64,000 nucleotides of DNA from Wallemia ichthyophaga EXF-994 (lineage: Eukaryota; Basidiomycota; Wallemiomycetes; Wallemiales; Wallemiaceae). Numbering within the stretch: position 1 is the first letter of the stretch; every line of letters starts with the position of its first letter. This document shows, piece after piece, positions 46,905 to 58,673 of this stretch. The stretch lies in NCBI RefSeq assembly GCF_000400465.1, contig NW_008806286.1, positions 126,762 through 190,761 on the forward strand, read 5' to 3'. The notes under the pieces are model-generated. The model saw only the letters and a list, made by a program, of their open reading frames with translations. It was not told the DNA's origin and did no database searches. A program made the translations under genes and the position numbers.

Positions 46905-49900
46905 ATGCCACTGACAGCAGCTCAAATACAATCCCTACACGACTCACCAGATCCATTTCCTAGCCTCGGAGATGACAGCTCATCGAAGCCAGCGGCAGCG
47001 GCAACGACTAAACCGATGCAGAAGGAAAATGTGGATCTAAACTCGGAGTCTGCATTTCCTAGTCTACCAACAGCCACGCCAAAGCAGCCTTCAGGTGCCT
47101 GGGCTAAGCCAGTAATACAAAGATCCATCTACCAATCCACATACACGATCCCACAGTCACAGCTTCTGAACGCTATAAGCAACCAGAAGTCAAGACAGTC
47201 ACCAAAGACTATCTCTGAGCTCTTTAAGAGAGTTTCTAGTGCGTTTAATGTTAACGTAGACAGCTCAACGACTTCACAAACTAAGCAAACAACTTTCTTT
47301 GTAAAAGGACAGTCGCAGAAGTCTGTTAATGAGGCTATTGCTTATCTTACAAGCACCCTATCAACTAGAATTACTATCACCGTTGAAATTCCAAACTCTT
47401 CAAGAGCTCTACTCATTGGTCCAAAAGGTTAGCTTAGAATTGTTGAGGCGCAGGAATACGGTTATTAACACTTTTTAACAGGATCCACCCTTAAATCCAT
47501 CACTGACTCCACTAAAACTCGCATTCAAGTTCCTCCAAAACCGGCCTCGGAATCTTTACCAAAGACTTCAAATTCTGAGGATTCTGATCAAGACAGCGAA
47601 GACGACTACTCCATCCCTATCACAATCGAAGGTTTAGAAGATTCTATTCAATTGGCCCAAGAGAAAGTTTACGATATCATTTCTCAAGTCATTAAGTCAT
47701 ACACCAAGCGTTTCACTTCTATACCTTCTTCATTCTACCCTTTGATTGCTTTAAAATCAGCTCAAATAGAGCAACAATATGCAGTTACTATCACTATTCC
47801 CTCACAAGCTAGATTGCGCGCTATTGCTCATCAAGCTATTGGTGAAGAATCCGATATTAATGAGAATGAACGCATCAAACAATCAGCTATCGTCATTAAG
47901 GGTGAAAAGTCTGCTGTAAAGGCTGCTATTCAATCTGTCGAGAGAGTCTACAACGATTGTCAACGTACAACCAAAACCATTTCCATCCCAATTCCCAAGC
48001 GTCAACATCGCACTTTGGTTGGTGTTATTGGTGACGAAATTTTAGAAAAGACTCAATGCATTGTCGAATTGCCAGCTGCTGATGATATTTCGGAGACGTG
48101 TACTATCCGCGGTCCTCAACTGAAATTGCCTGCTGCTTTGCAATTAGTCATGGAAAAAGCTAGTACATTGGCCGTCGAAATTGTTGATTTGCTCTCAGTC
48201 CACAGAGTCAAGACTGATTTAAACTATGGTGTCAACGTTTTAAGATACCTTCTGCGTGGTGGTAAATTAAACAAAATTGCTGATGCTTATCCAGGTGCAA
48301 AGATTTATCCTCCAAGATCTGCATATATAGAGAAATCTCAAACTGTCATCATTGATATCGTCAGTTCAGATTCATCAGCTGCTATCAGTGCCAGAGAGCA
48401 GGTTGAGAAGTTGGTATTTACAATCCCACCATCAGCTGTCACGTCAGTAGAGATTGACCATCTCCTTCACCGCCACTTGTTCGGTAAGCAGGCTCGTCAA
48501 CTCGAAGACACCAAGAAAATCACTCTTATGTTCCCACATGAATCTGAACAGCACGATGAGGTTGGTTTGATATATACCGGTGCTTCGGAATTAGGATTGG
48601 ATGGCAAGGCATTAGACAACAAGATTGGTGAAATTGTTCAACATGGTGTTAACACTGTTCTTGATTTGGCAAAAGCTGCATCAAACATCACCATTCAAAT
48701 CGTCAAAGTTGATCCAAAGTTCCACAAATCAATCGTCGGTCCAGGAGGTACGACACTCAATGCCATTATTGGTGAGGATAAATTGGTAGATGTTCAGCTC
48801 GGTACAAGCAAACCAACAAACCGCAACAACTCAAAGAAGGAGATTAACGAGGATGAAATCTCGGTTCGTGGACAAAAGGAAGAAGTTGATAGGGTTGTTG
48901 GGGAGCTCAACAGAATTGCAGATGAAGCTGAGAACCACCATATCGTTTATGGTCATGAAACTGAAATATCTATTAACAGTCAATACGTGCCACACATTGT
49001 CGGCAAGAACGGATCCTCAATAACAAAGTTGAGAGAATCACTCGGCGTTCAAATTGACATTACCCAGCGTCAACCTAACGATAACTTGAAGAAATCACCA
49101 CAAAAGGCTACCATCAAACTTGTCGGACGTAAGGAGAACGTTGAAGAAGCGACGCGTAGATTGAATGGATTGGTTGAACAATTAGCTGATCAAACTGCCG
49201 AGAAATTGACAATTGCTCGTCAATACCACGCATCTCTGATCGGTACAGGTGGTAAATATGCCACGAGATTGGAAGATAAGCATGGTGTCAAGATTACATT
49301 CCCAAAATCATCCAATGAAGAGGAACCTTCCGATATTGTTACTGTCAAGGGTGGCAAGAAGGGTGTTGCACAAGCTAAGGCTGAATTGTTGGAGGCTTTA
49401 GAGTTCGAAAAGGAGAACAACAACACGCTGAACATTTCAATCCCTTCATCATCAATTGCTAGAATAGTTGGTAAAGGTGGACAGCAAATCAATGAGATTA
49501 AGGAGAGCAGTGGCGCTCAAATTGATTTCGACAGATCAACCGAATCTCAACAAAAAGTTACTATCAATTTGAGAGGAACAAAGAAAGCAATCCAAGTTGC
49601 TAAGAGTGATATATTGGCAATCATTGATGAACTTAATGCGCAGCAGATAATTAACATCACCGACATTGATGGCAAGTACCACAAGTCAATCATCGGTCAA
49701 GGTGGATCGAAACTGCGTGAACTAATTGAGAAGGCTGGTGGACCAGCCGACAATCAATCACAGTCAGGAATGGTCCAATTCCCTAAGCCAAACTCAGAAT
49801 CACAGACTATCGTAATCAAGGCAGAGAAGAGTTTAGCTGGAGCAATTGAGACTGAGATTAGAGGATTCGTTGCTGACTTGAGTGACAGAAAAACATACGT

Positions 49901-50804
49901 TATATCAATTCCAACCGCCTTGCATGGTGACTTGATTGGCAGAGGTGGAACAAAGCTGATGGCCATGCAAAGGGAATACAATGTTAGCATACATTTCCCA
50001 GGTTCTCGTGACTATAACAACATGGATGCACCAGTAAACGTCGATGAGTTGGCTGCAGTCGATCCAGCTACTATTGTCAAGGTCACTGGCAAGACTACAT
50101 GTGTCGAGGCAGCGATTGAGGACTTGAAGAAGAAATCGACTGTCGTTAGCAAGACTATTAATGTTCCAAACAAGCATTATCATAGCATGAGTGAAAATGG
50201 ACGTTTCTTCCGCGGTCTTAGATCATACGGTGTGACGGTAGATGTATCAAGCCCACCAGCCAAGACGAATAGCAGTGGATTGCCAGAGCCATCCGATCTC
50301 ACACCACCAGAGCCAGTTTCTAGAGTTGACGTTGACGAGGAGGACGAGATAGCTCATAAATGGGAATCGTATGAATTGCAAAGTGGAGATGATGACTCGC
50401 AGTCTGAATGGAAGAGTGGGTTGGAAAGTGCGAGTGCAAAGATATACTGACACCCCCGACAGTCAATGGTAAAGACGACCAGTCAGTCAATAGGGCTGTC
50501 AAGGCAATAGAGAATGCTTTGGATAGGGTCAAGAGATCTGAATACATCGGATACCTTGTTTTACAGAACAGATCAACTTTCCCCAGAATTGTTGGGAGCA
50601 AGGGATCAGGGATTGAGCGTATCAAGAATGATAGTGGTGTCCAGTCGCTGACAGTGTCCAAGTCTGAACTACCATTAATCACATTCATTGGTAAGTGTTT
50701 TGAGGTTTGCTAGCGCACGTCTAACTTGCACGACAGGTTCAAAAGATGCTATTGAATATGCAAAAGAGTCGGTGCTGAACATCCGACCAGGAAACTCATA
50801 CTAG
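46905..50804 (+). CDS. SCP160: SCP160/vigilin multi-KH RNA-binding protein
   Basis: Vigilins bind mRNA and tRNA on ER-associated polysomes. Four exons (46905-47427, 47482-50415, 50463-50690, 50737-50804; introns 46-54 nt) give 1250 residues with about a dozen KH domains, many with intact GxxG loops such as IVGPGGTTL, IVGKNGSSI, IVGKGGQQI, IIGQGGSKL, LIGRGGTKL and IVGSKGSGI. The N-terminal ~110 residues are Ser/Pro-rich. The intron at 50416 removes an in-frame stop and keeps the last KH domain (YIGYLVLQNRSTFPRIVGSKG). The acidic linker before it (HKWESYELQSGDDDSQSEW) is a break between KH domains, as in other fungal members. Confidence 0.93.
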
Positions 50805-50879
50805 ACATATAATTGTTTTTTAATCTTCTACTGAATGCATATAATTAGGTTTACATGGGTATCTCCTGTAGTAATGTGG

Positions 50880-51853
50880 CTATCGCTGATCCAAATGAGC
50901 GAAAGTTTGAGCAAGGGTGACACTATCGACGATGTGCATGGTAGAAGTATCCAAAGATGACTCTTTGATTCTATCCAGCGTCTGCTTGCACCTCTTGAAC
51001 GCTCTAACCTTGGCCTCCTTCTGATAAGCTGCGACTAGTCCGCTGGTAGAGGGGAGGGTAAAGAAAAGGGATTCATTGTTATCGTCGTGGACTATCTTAA
51101 AATTCTGCAAGAGAAATCCAGCCGTATGATCGCAGTCACCTGATTTTTCCACTATGTTAACTTTTTTATCCTTATTATCAAGTCTATAGTCGTAATTGAA
51201 CGAATTGGACTTGAAGACAAAGTGTACATCGTCCCAGATAGATTTTCCAACGAGTGCGACTAATTTAGGTTTGTATTTGTGCACCTTCCAACACAACTCA
51301 GGCACCATAGCTCTGCTCTCTGCCTTTGATAGCTGAGATTGAGTGACAGTGGGGCGGTGATTGAGGTTCGTGATGCTGTAATTGAGTACTGGGAGGGTGT
51401 AATCCTGCTGTGGACGAAGTTTGGTTGGTGTAAGGCCTGTTTTGGGTATGCTTAGACTGATATTGTTCAAGCAGGTTGAAACGCACCAGATTCATACAAG
51501 CAACTATAAAATGAGTTGGATGGGTGTGCGAAATGGTGCCCAAGCGTCGCTGATGTCCTGCCTGGGTTTATACCGACCAGCATCAAATCGCACCCTTCTG
51601 TCATGTAATCAGGCACGCCTGTGAGTTGAGCGAATGATTCCGGTGGCTCGTAGGTATATTTCCTCTTTTTAGATTTGTTGGGTGTGTCTATTCCTGTGTC
51701 TGTGTCCGTATTCGATCTACTAAGCTGTGGCGTCGTGGAGGTGGATGGAGTAGTTGAACTTCTCCTGAGTGGAGTGTATTTACTAGTATAATCGCTAGAA
51801 TTCCCTTTACTATACGCAAACCTCGATAAATCGAATGTCTTTGATGATGACAT
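50880..51853 (-). CDS. TDG: G/T(U) mismatch DNA glycosylase (TDG/MUG)
   Basis: TDG removes thymine or uracil opposite guanine in base-excision repair. Two exons (51853-51487, 51436-50880; 50-nt intron) give 307 residues. The first ~85 residues are Ser/Thr-rich and basic (NKSKKRKYTYEPP), like other N-terminal tails of TDG. The catalytic region is LMLVGINPGRTSATLGHHFAHPSNSF at residues ~98-120, where the family has GINPG and the second GHHY. The splice joint gives YESGLTPTKLRPQQDYTLP, matching the conserved SGLTP region. Motif FTLPSTSGLVAAY is near residue 252. The loop after ALVGKSIWDD is longer than in other members. Confidence 0.9.
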
Positions 51854-51884
51854 GATGGCTATCTATAACGTTATACAAATCCCT

Positions 51885-52938
51885 TCAAATCTCCTCCACT
51901 AATGCGCAAAGTCTATCAAAATCAAAGTCAGATTGGTTAAAGTGGAAGTTATGTAACAGCTTAGCTCTATCCTTGCTACTGTTATCGGTGAATTTGTGAG
52001 CGTTGTAGAAACGCTGCATGGTGAGAATCAGCAGTTGGGCATCTTTACTGTCTAGTACAGCCAACGCCTTATCATCTGCTTGCACTGCTGTCACCTCACC
52101 TCTCATCAGGACGGCGTCATGGGATTTTGCAAGATCAGTGTAGTGCGTGCAACTGACGAATGGCTGAGCGAATGCTTGTCTCTGTTTATACTCATTGAGG
52201 CTGGTGAAAATAAGTGTGCTCGGACGCGTACCACTTCCCAATGTATCTGGAAGGAATCCCCATTCGAGATAGAACACCTCATAGCCCGTCTTGTCTTCCT
52301 GCTTATCGCCCTTAACTTCACGTGGAATTGGTATAACGAATGCTGGATACTTTCTCGCCTGAGTGTACAACCCCTCGTAAGTATCTTTAGGGATTGTAGC
52401 ACTGAGATAATTGTCCTTTGAAGAGTGGTGGGCATTCCACAGCTTTGAAATGTGGTCCAATGGTAGCTCAGCCATCTTGCCAACATTTATTATGCTGTCT
52501 AGTGGCTTAACGCCTGTACCGTCACCCTCTTTGCGCCCTTCAACTTTATCAACTGAGCCGACAAAATATTCGTCTTTGCCCGTATCTACTTTTAGCTGAT
52601 CTGGGTTCGGTGTCACTGCGGCTGCTTTTGGATGCTTTTCTTTCATTGTCTCTGTCGCGTCTGGCTTCTCTTCTTCTACCGCTGCTGCTCCCGGTGCAAG
52701 CTTCTTCTTGAGCTCTTCAAGCGATTCAACGCCTTCTCTGAGAATTGTTTAGCTGGTGGATTTAGCGGATATAACAAACTCACTGCCTCAGTCGCTGTGA
52801 CAGCTTATCCGCATACTTGAGATCATATTTGGCCTTGTTTTCATGTCCATCTCTTTCTAGCACTCTGAATGAATGAGTAAATGACCTCGTTTGTACAGGC
52901 AGGCGTGTAACCCGCGATATTTGCAGTCTTCTCAGCAT
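51885..52938 (-). CDS. ATP11: ATP11, mitochondrial F1-ATPase assembly factor 1
   Basis: Atp11 is a matrix chaperone that holds free F1 beta subunits during ATP synthase assembly. Two exons (52938-52784, 52737-51885; 46-nt intron) give 335 residues. The first ~20 residues (MLRRLQISRVTRLPVQTRSF) form a basic presequence for mitochondria. A coiled linker (QRLRQEGVESLEELKKKLAPG) precedes the core. Family blocks are PLDSIINVGKMAELP, LWNAHHSS, ARKYPAFVIPIPRE, YEVFYLEWGF, and CTHYTDLAKSHDAVLMRGEV. It ends in a Phe/Asp-rich helix. It lies head to tail with TDG, 31 bp apart, both on the minus strand. Confidence 0.93.
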
Positions 52939-53034
52939 GATAGTGATTGTCAAAAGACCAAAGGTAATCGAATAAAGTTTATATAAATATAATTATAATA
53001 CATATTTGTTTAATGTATATTCATCGTCGTCCTC

Positions 53035-54714
53035 TTAGCGTCTTGTCAAAACGAAACATCCCTGAAAGTTTGGTTACTTGAGGCGAGTTGACATAGCAAA
53101 CACAATACACACTTCATATCCGCTTAGCACTTCAGCTTTATGCTTTGTTAGATGTGATATACCTCGCTCTTCACCACTCACGCGTATAGGTATCGCGCCA
53201 TCGACCAACCAATACTCCACCTGGTAGACTGTATCCTCTATAGAACCACTTACCACGTCCATCAGGCTGCGTAGGTGGATTAGTTGGAGTGAGTTTCCTC
53301 TCATTACTATTCACCCACCGTATACTCCTTGCCTAATCTCACTCATCAGCTTCCACTTTTTCTCAACTTGCACCCAAATCTCCACTTACATAACATAAAC
53401 ATCCCATCCCATGCTCTCACCTTCCCACGTAGCTTAAAGCGTCCCCAGGCGGAGTGTCCCTATGTGTACTCCGTGAGTATGTAAACTTACACCTTTATTT
53501 CCAACCCACCAAACCATTCAAGTGAATCTCTTTGCCGTCGTCGATGGTTTCTGGTTGTATTAGCAGTTCGTTCTTTGTATTACTCCTGGTACTCCTGGTA
53601 TCGTCACTTCTTTTTATAGAGAGATGCTGATCGTCATGACCGCCGCAGATATCTTGTAGAGTTGACAATGAAGAGGGTTTCCTGTAGTCTTCCAATGTCT
53701 CATTTAGCCTCCACACTTGAGGTTGAATGGCGTGCACTCCATTGTATAGCGTGTCGATTGAGCCTGCTAGTATGTCTCGGTAATCGTCAAACTCATAATA
53801 ACAGAAGAATCCTTCCCATGCACCTTGAAAGTGATTCTGGAATAGACTGGCGTGACAACCTGGTGAGCTGGACGGGTTTGTACACTGAGACAACCGAATA
53901 AATTCACTATCAAAGTCATAGCTCTTGAGATTTGGTTTTGGTAGATCATTCTTAAACTTGTATAGAGTGAGAAATGCAGCGTGAGAAGAAATTGGAGGTA
54001 TCAGTTCAAGTTTAGATCCAAAATAATTTAAAGTGATTGATTGACTGTTTAATGACATATCAGTCAGGAATGGATCGTCAATTTGCGAGTCAAATTCAGC
54101 TGAAGGGAGAGTTGAGTATGGCCATGGAGCGTAGAACGAATCGTAAAGATGAGCAGCGAATAAGAATGGTTTATATGGTGTTATAGAAGATGGTTTATCA
54201 TTAATCAAGTAATCCAACCAAAGGATGAGTGAGTTGACGTGCTTGTTGATGCTAGGGAAAGAGTCTGAATGTATAAACATACTTGTATACTCCGATATCA
54301 CATTGTTATACTGAATATTGATCAAATCAGACTCAATAACGATGAGATAGAGTCTGAGGAGGTCCGTAATGAGATAATCATCATCGTAAACCCCATCTAC
54401 ACGCCTCCAAAAGAATCTTTTCAGCGCAATGCACCGCTCTTTCAATTCGCGTGATATACCCGATGCAGTGATGTGAAATCTTCTTTTCGGGGCGTTTAAA
54501 TCGAAATAGATTGGGAATAAAGATGAATATAAGTTTTTATTGTAATGAAAGTTGAATTGGCTGTTGAATTGTTTTGAAGTTTGCAATACAGATACAATAT
54601 CGCTCAAGGGAGTGAATTGTAAGCTGAAATTGAAGTGTTACCCGTGAGTAGACCTTTTAAAAACACCGCTTACACCCTCTCTAAGCATTCAACGGGTAAA
54701 TGTTCAAATTTCAT
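53035..54714 (-). CDS. F-box protein with basidiomycete GRW C-terminal domain
   Basis: Seven exons (54714-54674, 54623-53510, 53459-53390, 53332-53319, 53266-53182, 53135-53113, 53061-53035) give 457 residues. Exon 1 begins MKFEHLPVECLERV and continues into LQFTPLSDIVSVLQTSKQFN, an F-box. The middle block HFQGAWEGFFCYYEFDDYRDILAG leads into HSAWGRFKLRGKVRAWDGMF and then GKWFYRGYSLPGGVLVGRWRDTYT-type residues, then GYEGCFVLTRR at the end. This ordered set is what I know from fungal F-box proteins that carry a C-terminal domain of unknown function. Exons of 14, 23 and 27 nt must all be used to keep the frame. Likely a substrate receptor of an SCF ligase; substrate unknown. Confidence 0.82.
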
Positions 54715-54813
54715 ACGCAGAAACCAGAAAGCCAACGACGTCACTAAATCAAGCCAATATACAGCCTAAGCCATCGCCTAAACACAGGCTTAATTATATT
54801 TTGATTACAAAAA

Positions 54814-55387
54814 TTATTTGAGTGCAGCTTCCAACTCGCTGTAGACTTCTAACTCAATTTCGGCCTCTGCCTTTTCAGCGTCGCTGGCAGATGAAGATGA
54901 CTTTCTGGCGTCTGCGATGGATTGTTGAAGGGCCTGAGAAGCGTCTTAGTGGGAGAATACACCTACATACATACTCACGCTCTTGTCGAATGCACTCAAA
55001 TCGTACGCTTCAACTGCGTTAATGGTGAGTGTGTTGTTTGGGTGGACACTGGCGAATCCAGAGGAGACTGAAATATGAAAATTAGCTCAGTACACGTATA
55101 AGAATACCCTCCCCACTGAAATACTTGGTGGATTGTCCAGCGCTCTCAATAACCTCTACAACGCCCGCTTTCAATGCTTCAACGGATGGAACGTGGTGCG
55201 AGAGAATTCCCATTTCACCAGTCTGCGCAGGTACACTGACTTGTAAAACTTCTTTATCTTGGAAGATTGTTTGGTGTGGTAATGCGAATTGCAATCTCAG
55301 CTTATCTGCTGCACCTGCCTCTGAAGCATACGAACGAGCTGAGATGCGTGGTATTTGTACGGCTTGCTTAATTGCTCTGCTGAACAT
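54814..55387 (-). CDS. ATP16: ATP synthase subunit delta, mitochondrial (F1 central stalk)
   Basis: The delta subunit (bacterial epsilon) sits in the central stalk of mitochondrial F1. Three exons (55387-55117, 55067-54979, 54933-54814; introns 49 and 45 nt) give 159 residues. The presequence is MFSRAIKQAVQIPRISARSY. The beta-sandwich domain contains LRLQFALPHQTIF, VSVPAQTGEMGILSHHVPSVEAL and, across the first joint, KYFISSGFASVHPNNTLTINAVEAYDLSAFD. The C-terminal helix hairpin is Ala/Glu/Lys-rich and ends ELEAALK. Lengths and joints fit the family. Confidence 0.95.
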
Positions 55388-55625
55388 TTCCCTTGAAATT
55401 TACTTGGTTGGAGCTGAACAGGAGGCGGCGGCGGCGTCGGTGGTAGTGAATATCCGCGAGGTTACTTTATTTATTTAAAATTTAAAACGCAGTACAAATA
55501 CAACTTATGTTTTTATTTTATTCTTTTTTTTTTGCACATCTGTACACCTAGTACACCAATTGATGGTGTCTAAGCAGTGTATACACAATATACGATACCT
55601 ATTTACATGCCAAATAAAGACGCTA

Positions 55626-58600
55626 TCATGTACGATGCACATCCCAAAAACTTGATTCCCTATGATCCATATCAGTATCCGTTTCTCCCAAAAACAATCC
55701 ACTTACACTCGTTATAGCCACAAACGCCAATATCGTTAACATATACGCTTGCACCTTCTTATTCTCATTGTTCCCAAATGCTCCATTTCCTCCTGTACCC
55801 ACAAGCACTAATATTATAAGTGCCCCATTGCATAATATCCAACATAGCAGCACGTTGCTTCTAAACGACGCAAGATAATCTGCTGCCTGTCTCTCCTTAT
55901 CTGCTGAACTTGGTGGCGGTGTCGGTACTGGCATCTTTGTACGAAGTTTATGTAACGCTTCTGCGTACTGTCCGTCTAAATCCGGTTTGTTGTCATACAT
56001 CTCCACCTCCACTGTACCATCCTTCGATGTCTTGAACTTGCCTGTATTCTTCTCTGGTTCTGTCTCTCCTTTTGTTCCCCAAGTCAAGTCATGTAGATTT
56101 GAAAATGCAAATGTAGTAAGCACGTTGATATAACTTGCTGCAAGAAGTAGATACTGTGGGAAACTCGTAAACAAATGCCATGGGTCGAGCGATATTAGAC
56201 TAGCTGCAACCCATAATCCATATGTCGCAATTAACGAGATCAACATCTGCGCATACATGGAGTTATGCTCCGACTGCTGTGCTACATGTACAGTACAGAT
56301 AATTGCAGCTACTATCATGTATATTGACAGCATTGCGAACACGCAAATCACTGTCGTATATTTGAGACTCGCGCCTGCCGGTCTATTACCCATACTGAAT
56401 GTGAAACATGCAATTATCATCGCTCCATAAACGGCCTGAGCTACGACATTGAAGTATTTGATATCCGGTACACCGAATGCTGGGTCTTCGAGTGCTCGAG
56501 TGAGGACAACGAAGAAACAGTAGAAATTACCGAGAGCGAACCAACTGAAGAATAAATTGATTGCAGCGTAGAATGTCTCAACTAATAACCACGCTTTGCG
56601 CGGTTTGGAATGCCCACTATTTAAAATCTGTTTCGTGTGTGTAAGAGCGTATATCGCTGCAAAGAACGACCCATTCAGCCAACGTCTTCTTTGACTTATC
56701 AGCTCAGGTACTCGGTCAGGTACATCCGTCACTCCAACTGCTGATTTAACATATTTCAATATCCACGCTTCTTTCCGTTTCGCGCATAACTCGAAACAGA
56801 GTATGCGATCCTCTGCCAACATCATATTACGCGTAAACACACTCTCGTCCTCCGACATGTGAATCGTTTCGCCCTTAAAGTAAGAATGCAGCGGTCCGAG
56901 TCCTAAGTGATCGTCGTCCTTCAGCGCTACGTATCTGTAAGCTGAGAATGCACCGGGCAGGACCGAAATGTAACCTGAACATGTGAGATAGGTAGCAGGC
57001 GCAATTAAATATTTCCCCACCAAATATAGACTCTGTAGGCTTGTCGAGGATGTTTGACATCTTGTATTCGAAGCTTTATTTTGAGTGAGCTTGCACCGAA
57101 ATGATCAAGAGTCACTCACTTCTGAGACGCGACTATCGGGTTGAGCAGGGCAGAGCCATGTTTGCCAGTATCCGCACGTATCTCACCACATGCTCCTCCA
57201 ACGTTGCTGTTCTTGTCGAAGGCTTTCCACAGATGATAAATAGATTTGGGATGTGGGCGTGTACCGACATCGAGCAGAACACAAATGTTGGGCTTTGATG
57301 GTGGTGAGTTTGCTGTATAGCCAAGAAATACCCAAACGCACCTGCAAAATAGGGCAGATAGCATTAAAGAACCATCTGTGCGAGTTGATCTTCTTAGCAT
57401 TCTTCTCCTTGAGACAGAAAATAATCTAAAGTTGCTCACGTCAGCAGAGTATTTGAATAACGGCCAGACCAACCTGTGTCGGTACTATGCGTTTCTCTGG
57501 CCCTTTGAATTTCAAATCGGGACCAAGAGCGAGAGATGTAGTATATTCAAACAAATGTGCTTCAACGCCCTGATCGTTGACAGCACCCTTCGCCACGCCT
57601 TCCTGATAGACACCTAAACTAGCAAGACAGTCGAGGACACGCGGATGGACTTTGGTTCTACCATCAGCGACAATAACTACGACTACCTTGGTCCAAGCAT
57701 CTGCGCCCCAATTGTTACTGTTCTTCCTACTGCACAGGTGACTAATATTCTTCATGACGCCGTACAGCGTGCGACAAAACAGCACCTCGTCCTCGTTATA
57801 CATGGTTATGCAAATAGCCAGTTCAGTTCTGCGATTATGCAGTGCCTGGCGGAGAGTAAAGTTATTGCGCTCAAAGTGATCCGGGTCGCATGTAACTGCC
57901 GTATAGCGCACTTTGGACATATCATCCAAATCGCGCCGCATGATCACCTTATCGAGTGTGGATGGGATAGGAAGATCGACAACAAGGTTACCATCCGTAA
58001 GCGCAATCTTCTTCTTAGTCTTTCCGCGACGGCGTATGCGTTCTTCTGGAGGTGCACCATAGTGCGATGTGTCCATGTCGGGAGTGAGCATAGTGATGGC
58101 AGGCGCGGGCGACGTAATGTTTTCTTTCTTACTGTAAAGCCCCTCATAGCTGTCGTCGTCTGCTGGACTGGGCGAGCGCGATTGGTAGCTCAGCCCGTCA
58201 CCTTGTTTTTCTATGTCGCTGTAAGAGAGGGGATGAGCTTGTGGGAGCGATACAGGCACCGGTGTTATGCTCTGCTGCTGTATGTATGGCGTGCGTTGAT
58301 AATCCGTTGATGGGTCGAAAGATTGCGAGGTGCCCGTATAAGACGGTGCAGAAGTTTGGAAAGAGGGTTGGGGGTGAGTAAATATTGGTGTGTGCTCATC
58401 ACTCGCACTCTGGTAATGCTGGTGGCCGACGTAGTGTGTCGCAGGTGTTTGTTGAAATGATAGGGGTGTACTCGTGGGATTTGAAGTGGGTGACGCGTAT
58501 TCCCGCTCATCCTCAAAGGGATTACTGGCCCTGTGCTCGCTATACTCAACTTGCTCTTCGAGGTGCTGGGCTACCGCGTTGTCATCCGCGTTGTCGTCCG

Positions 58601-58673
58601 CGTCTTCTTGCTCCTGGAGTGGACTGTGCGCGTGAATTGGGATTGGCTTTACTTTGAAAGGATTGAAAGGCAT
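55626..58673 (-). CDS. Chitin synthase, division 1 (class I-III)
   Basis: Chitin synthase polymerises GlcNAc from UDP-GlcNAc at the plasma membrane. Five exons (58673-57474, 57407-57342, 57292-57120, 57073-57021, 56974-55626; introns 46-66 nt) give 946 residues. The first ~190 residues are Pro/Gln/Ser-rich and disordered. The catalytic part starts at [23 protein letters not shown] and includes [32 protein letters not shown], the EDRIL block and [12 protein letters not shown]. At least five C-terminal membrane segments follow, ending [24 protein letters not shown]. The exon 2 joint gives [19 protein letters not shown] as in the family. I cannot assign class I, II or III. Confidence 0.94.

Noticed and set aside
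57645-58310. A 221-codon plus-strand frame inside chitin synthase
   Set aside because: It is antisense to the conserved catalytic exon and has no domain.
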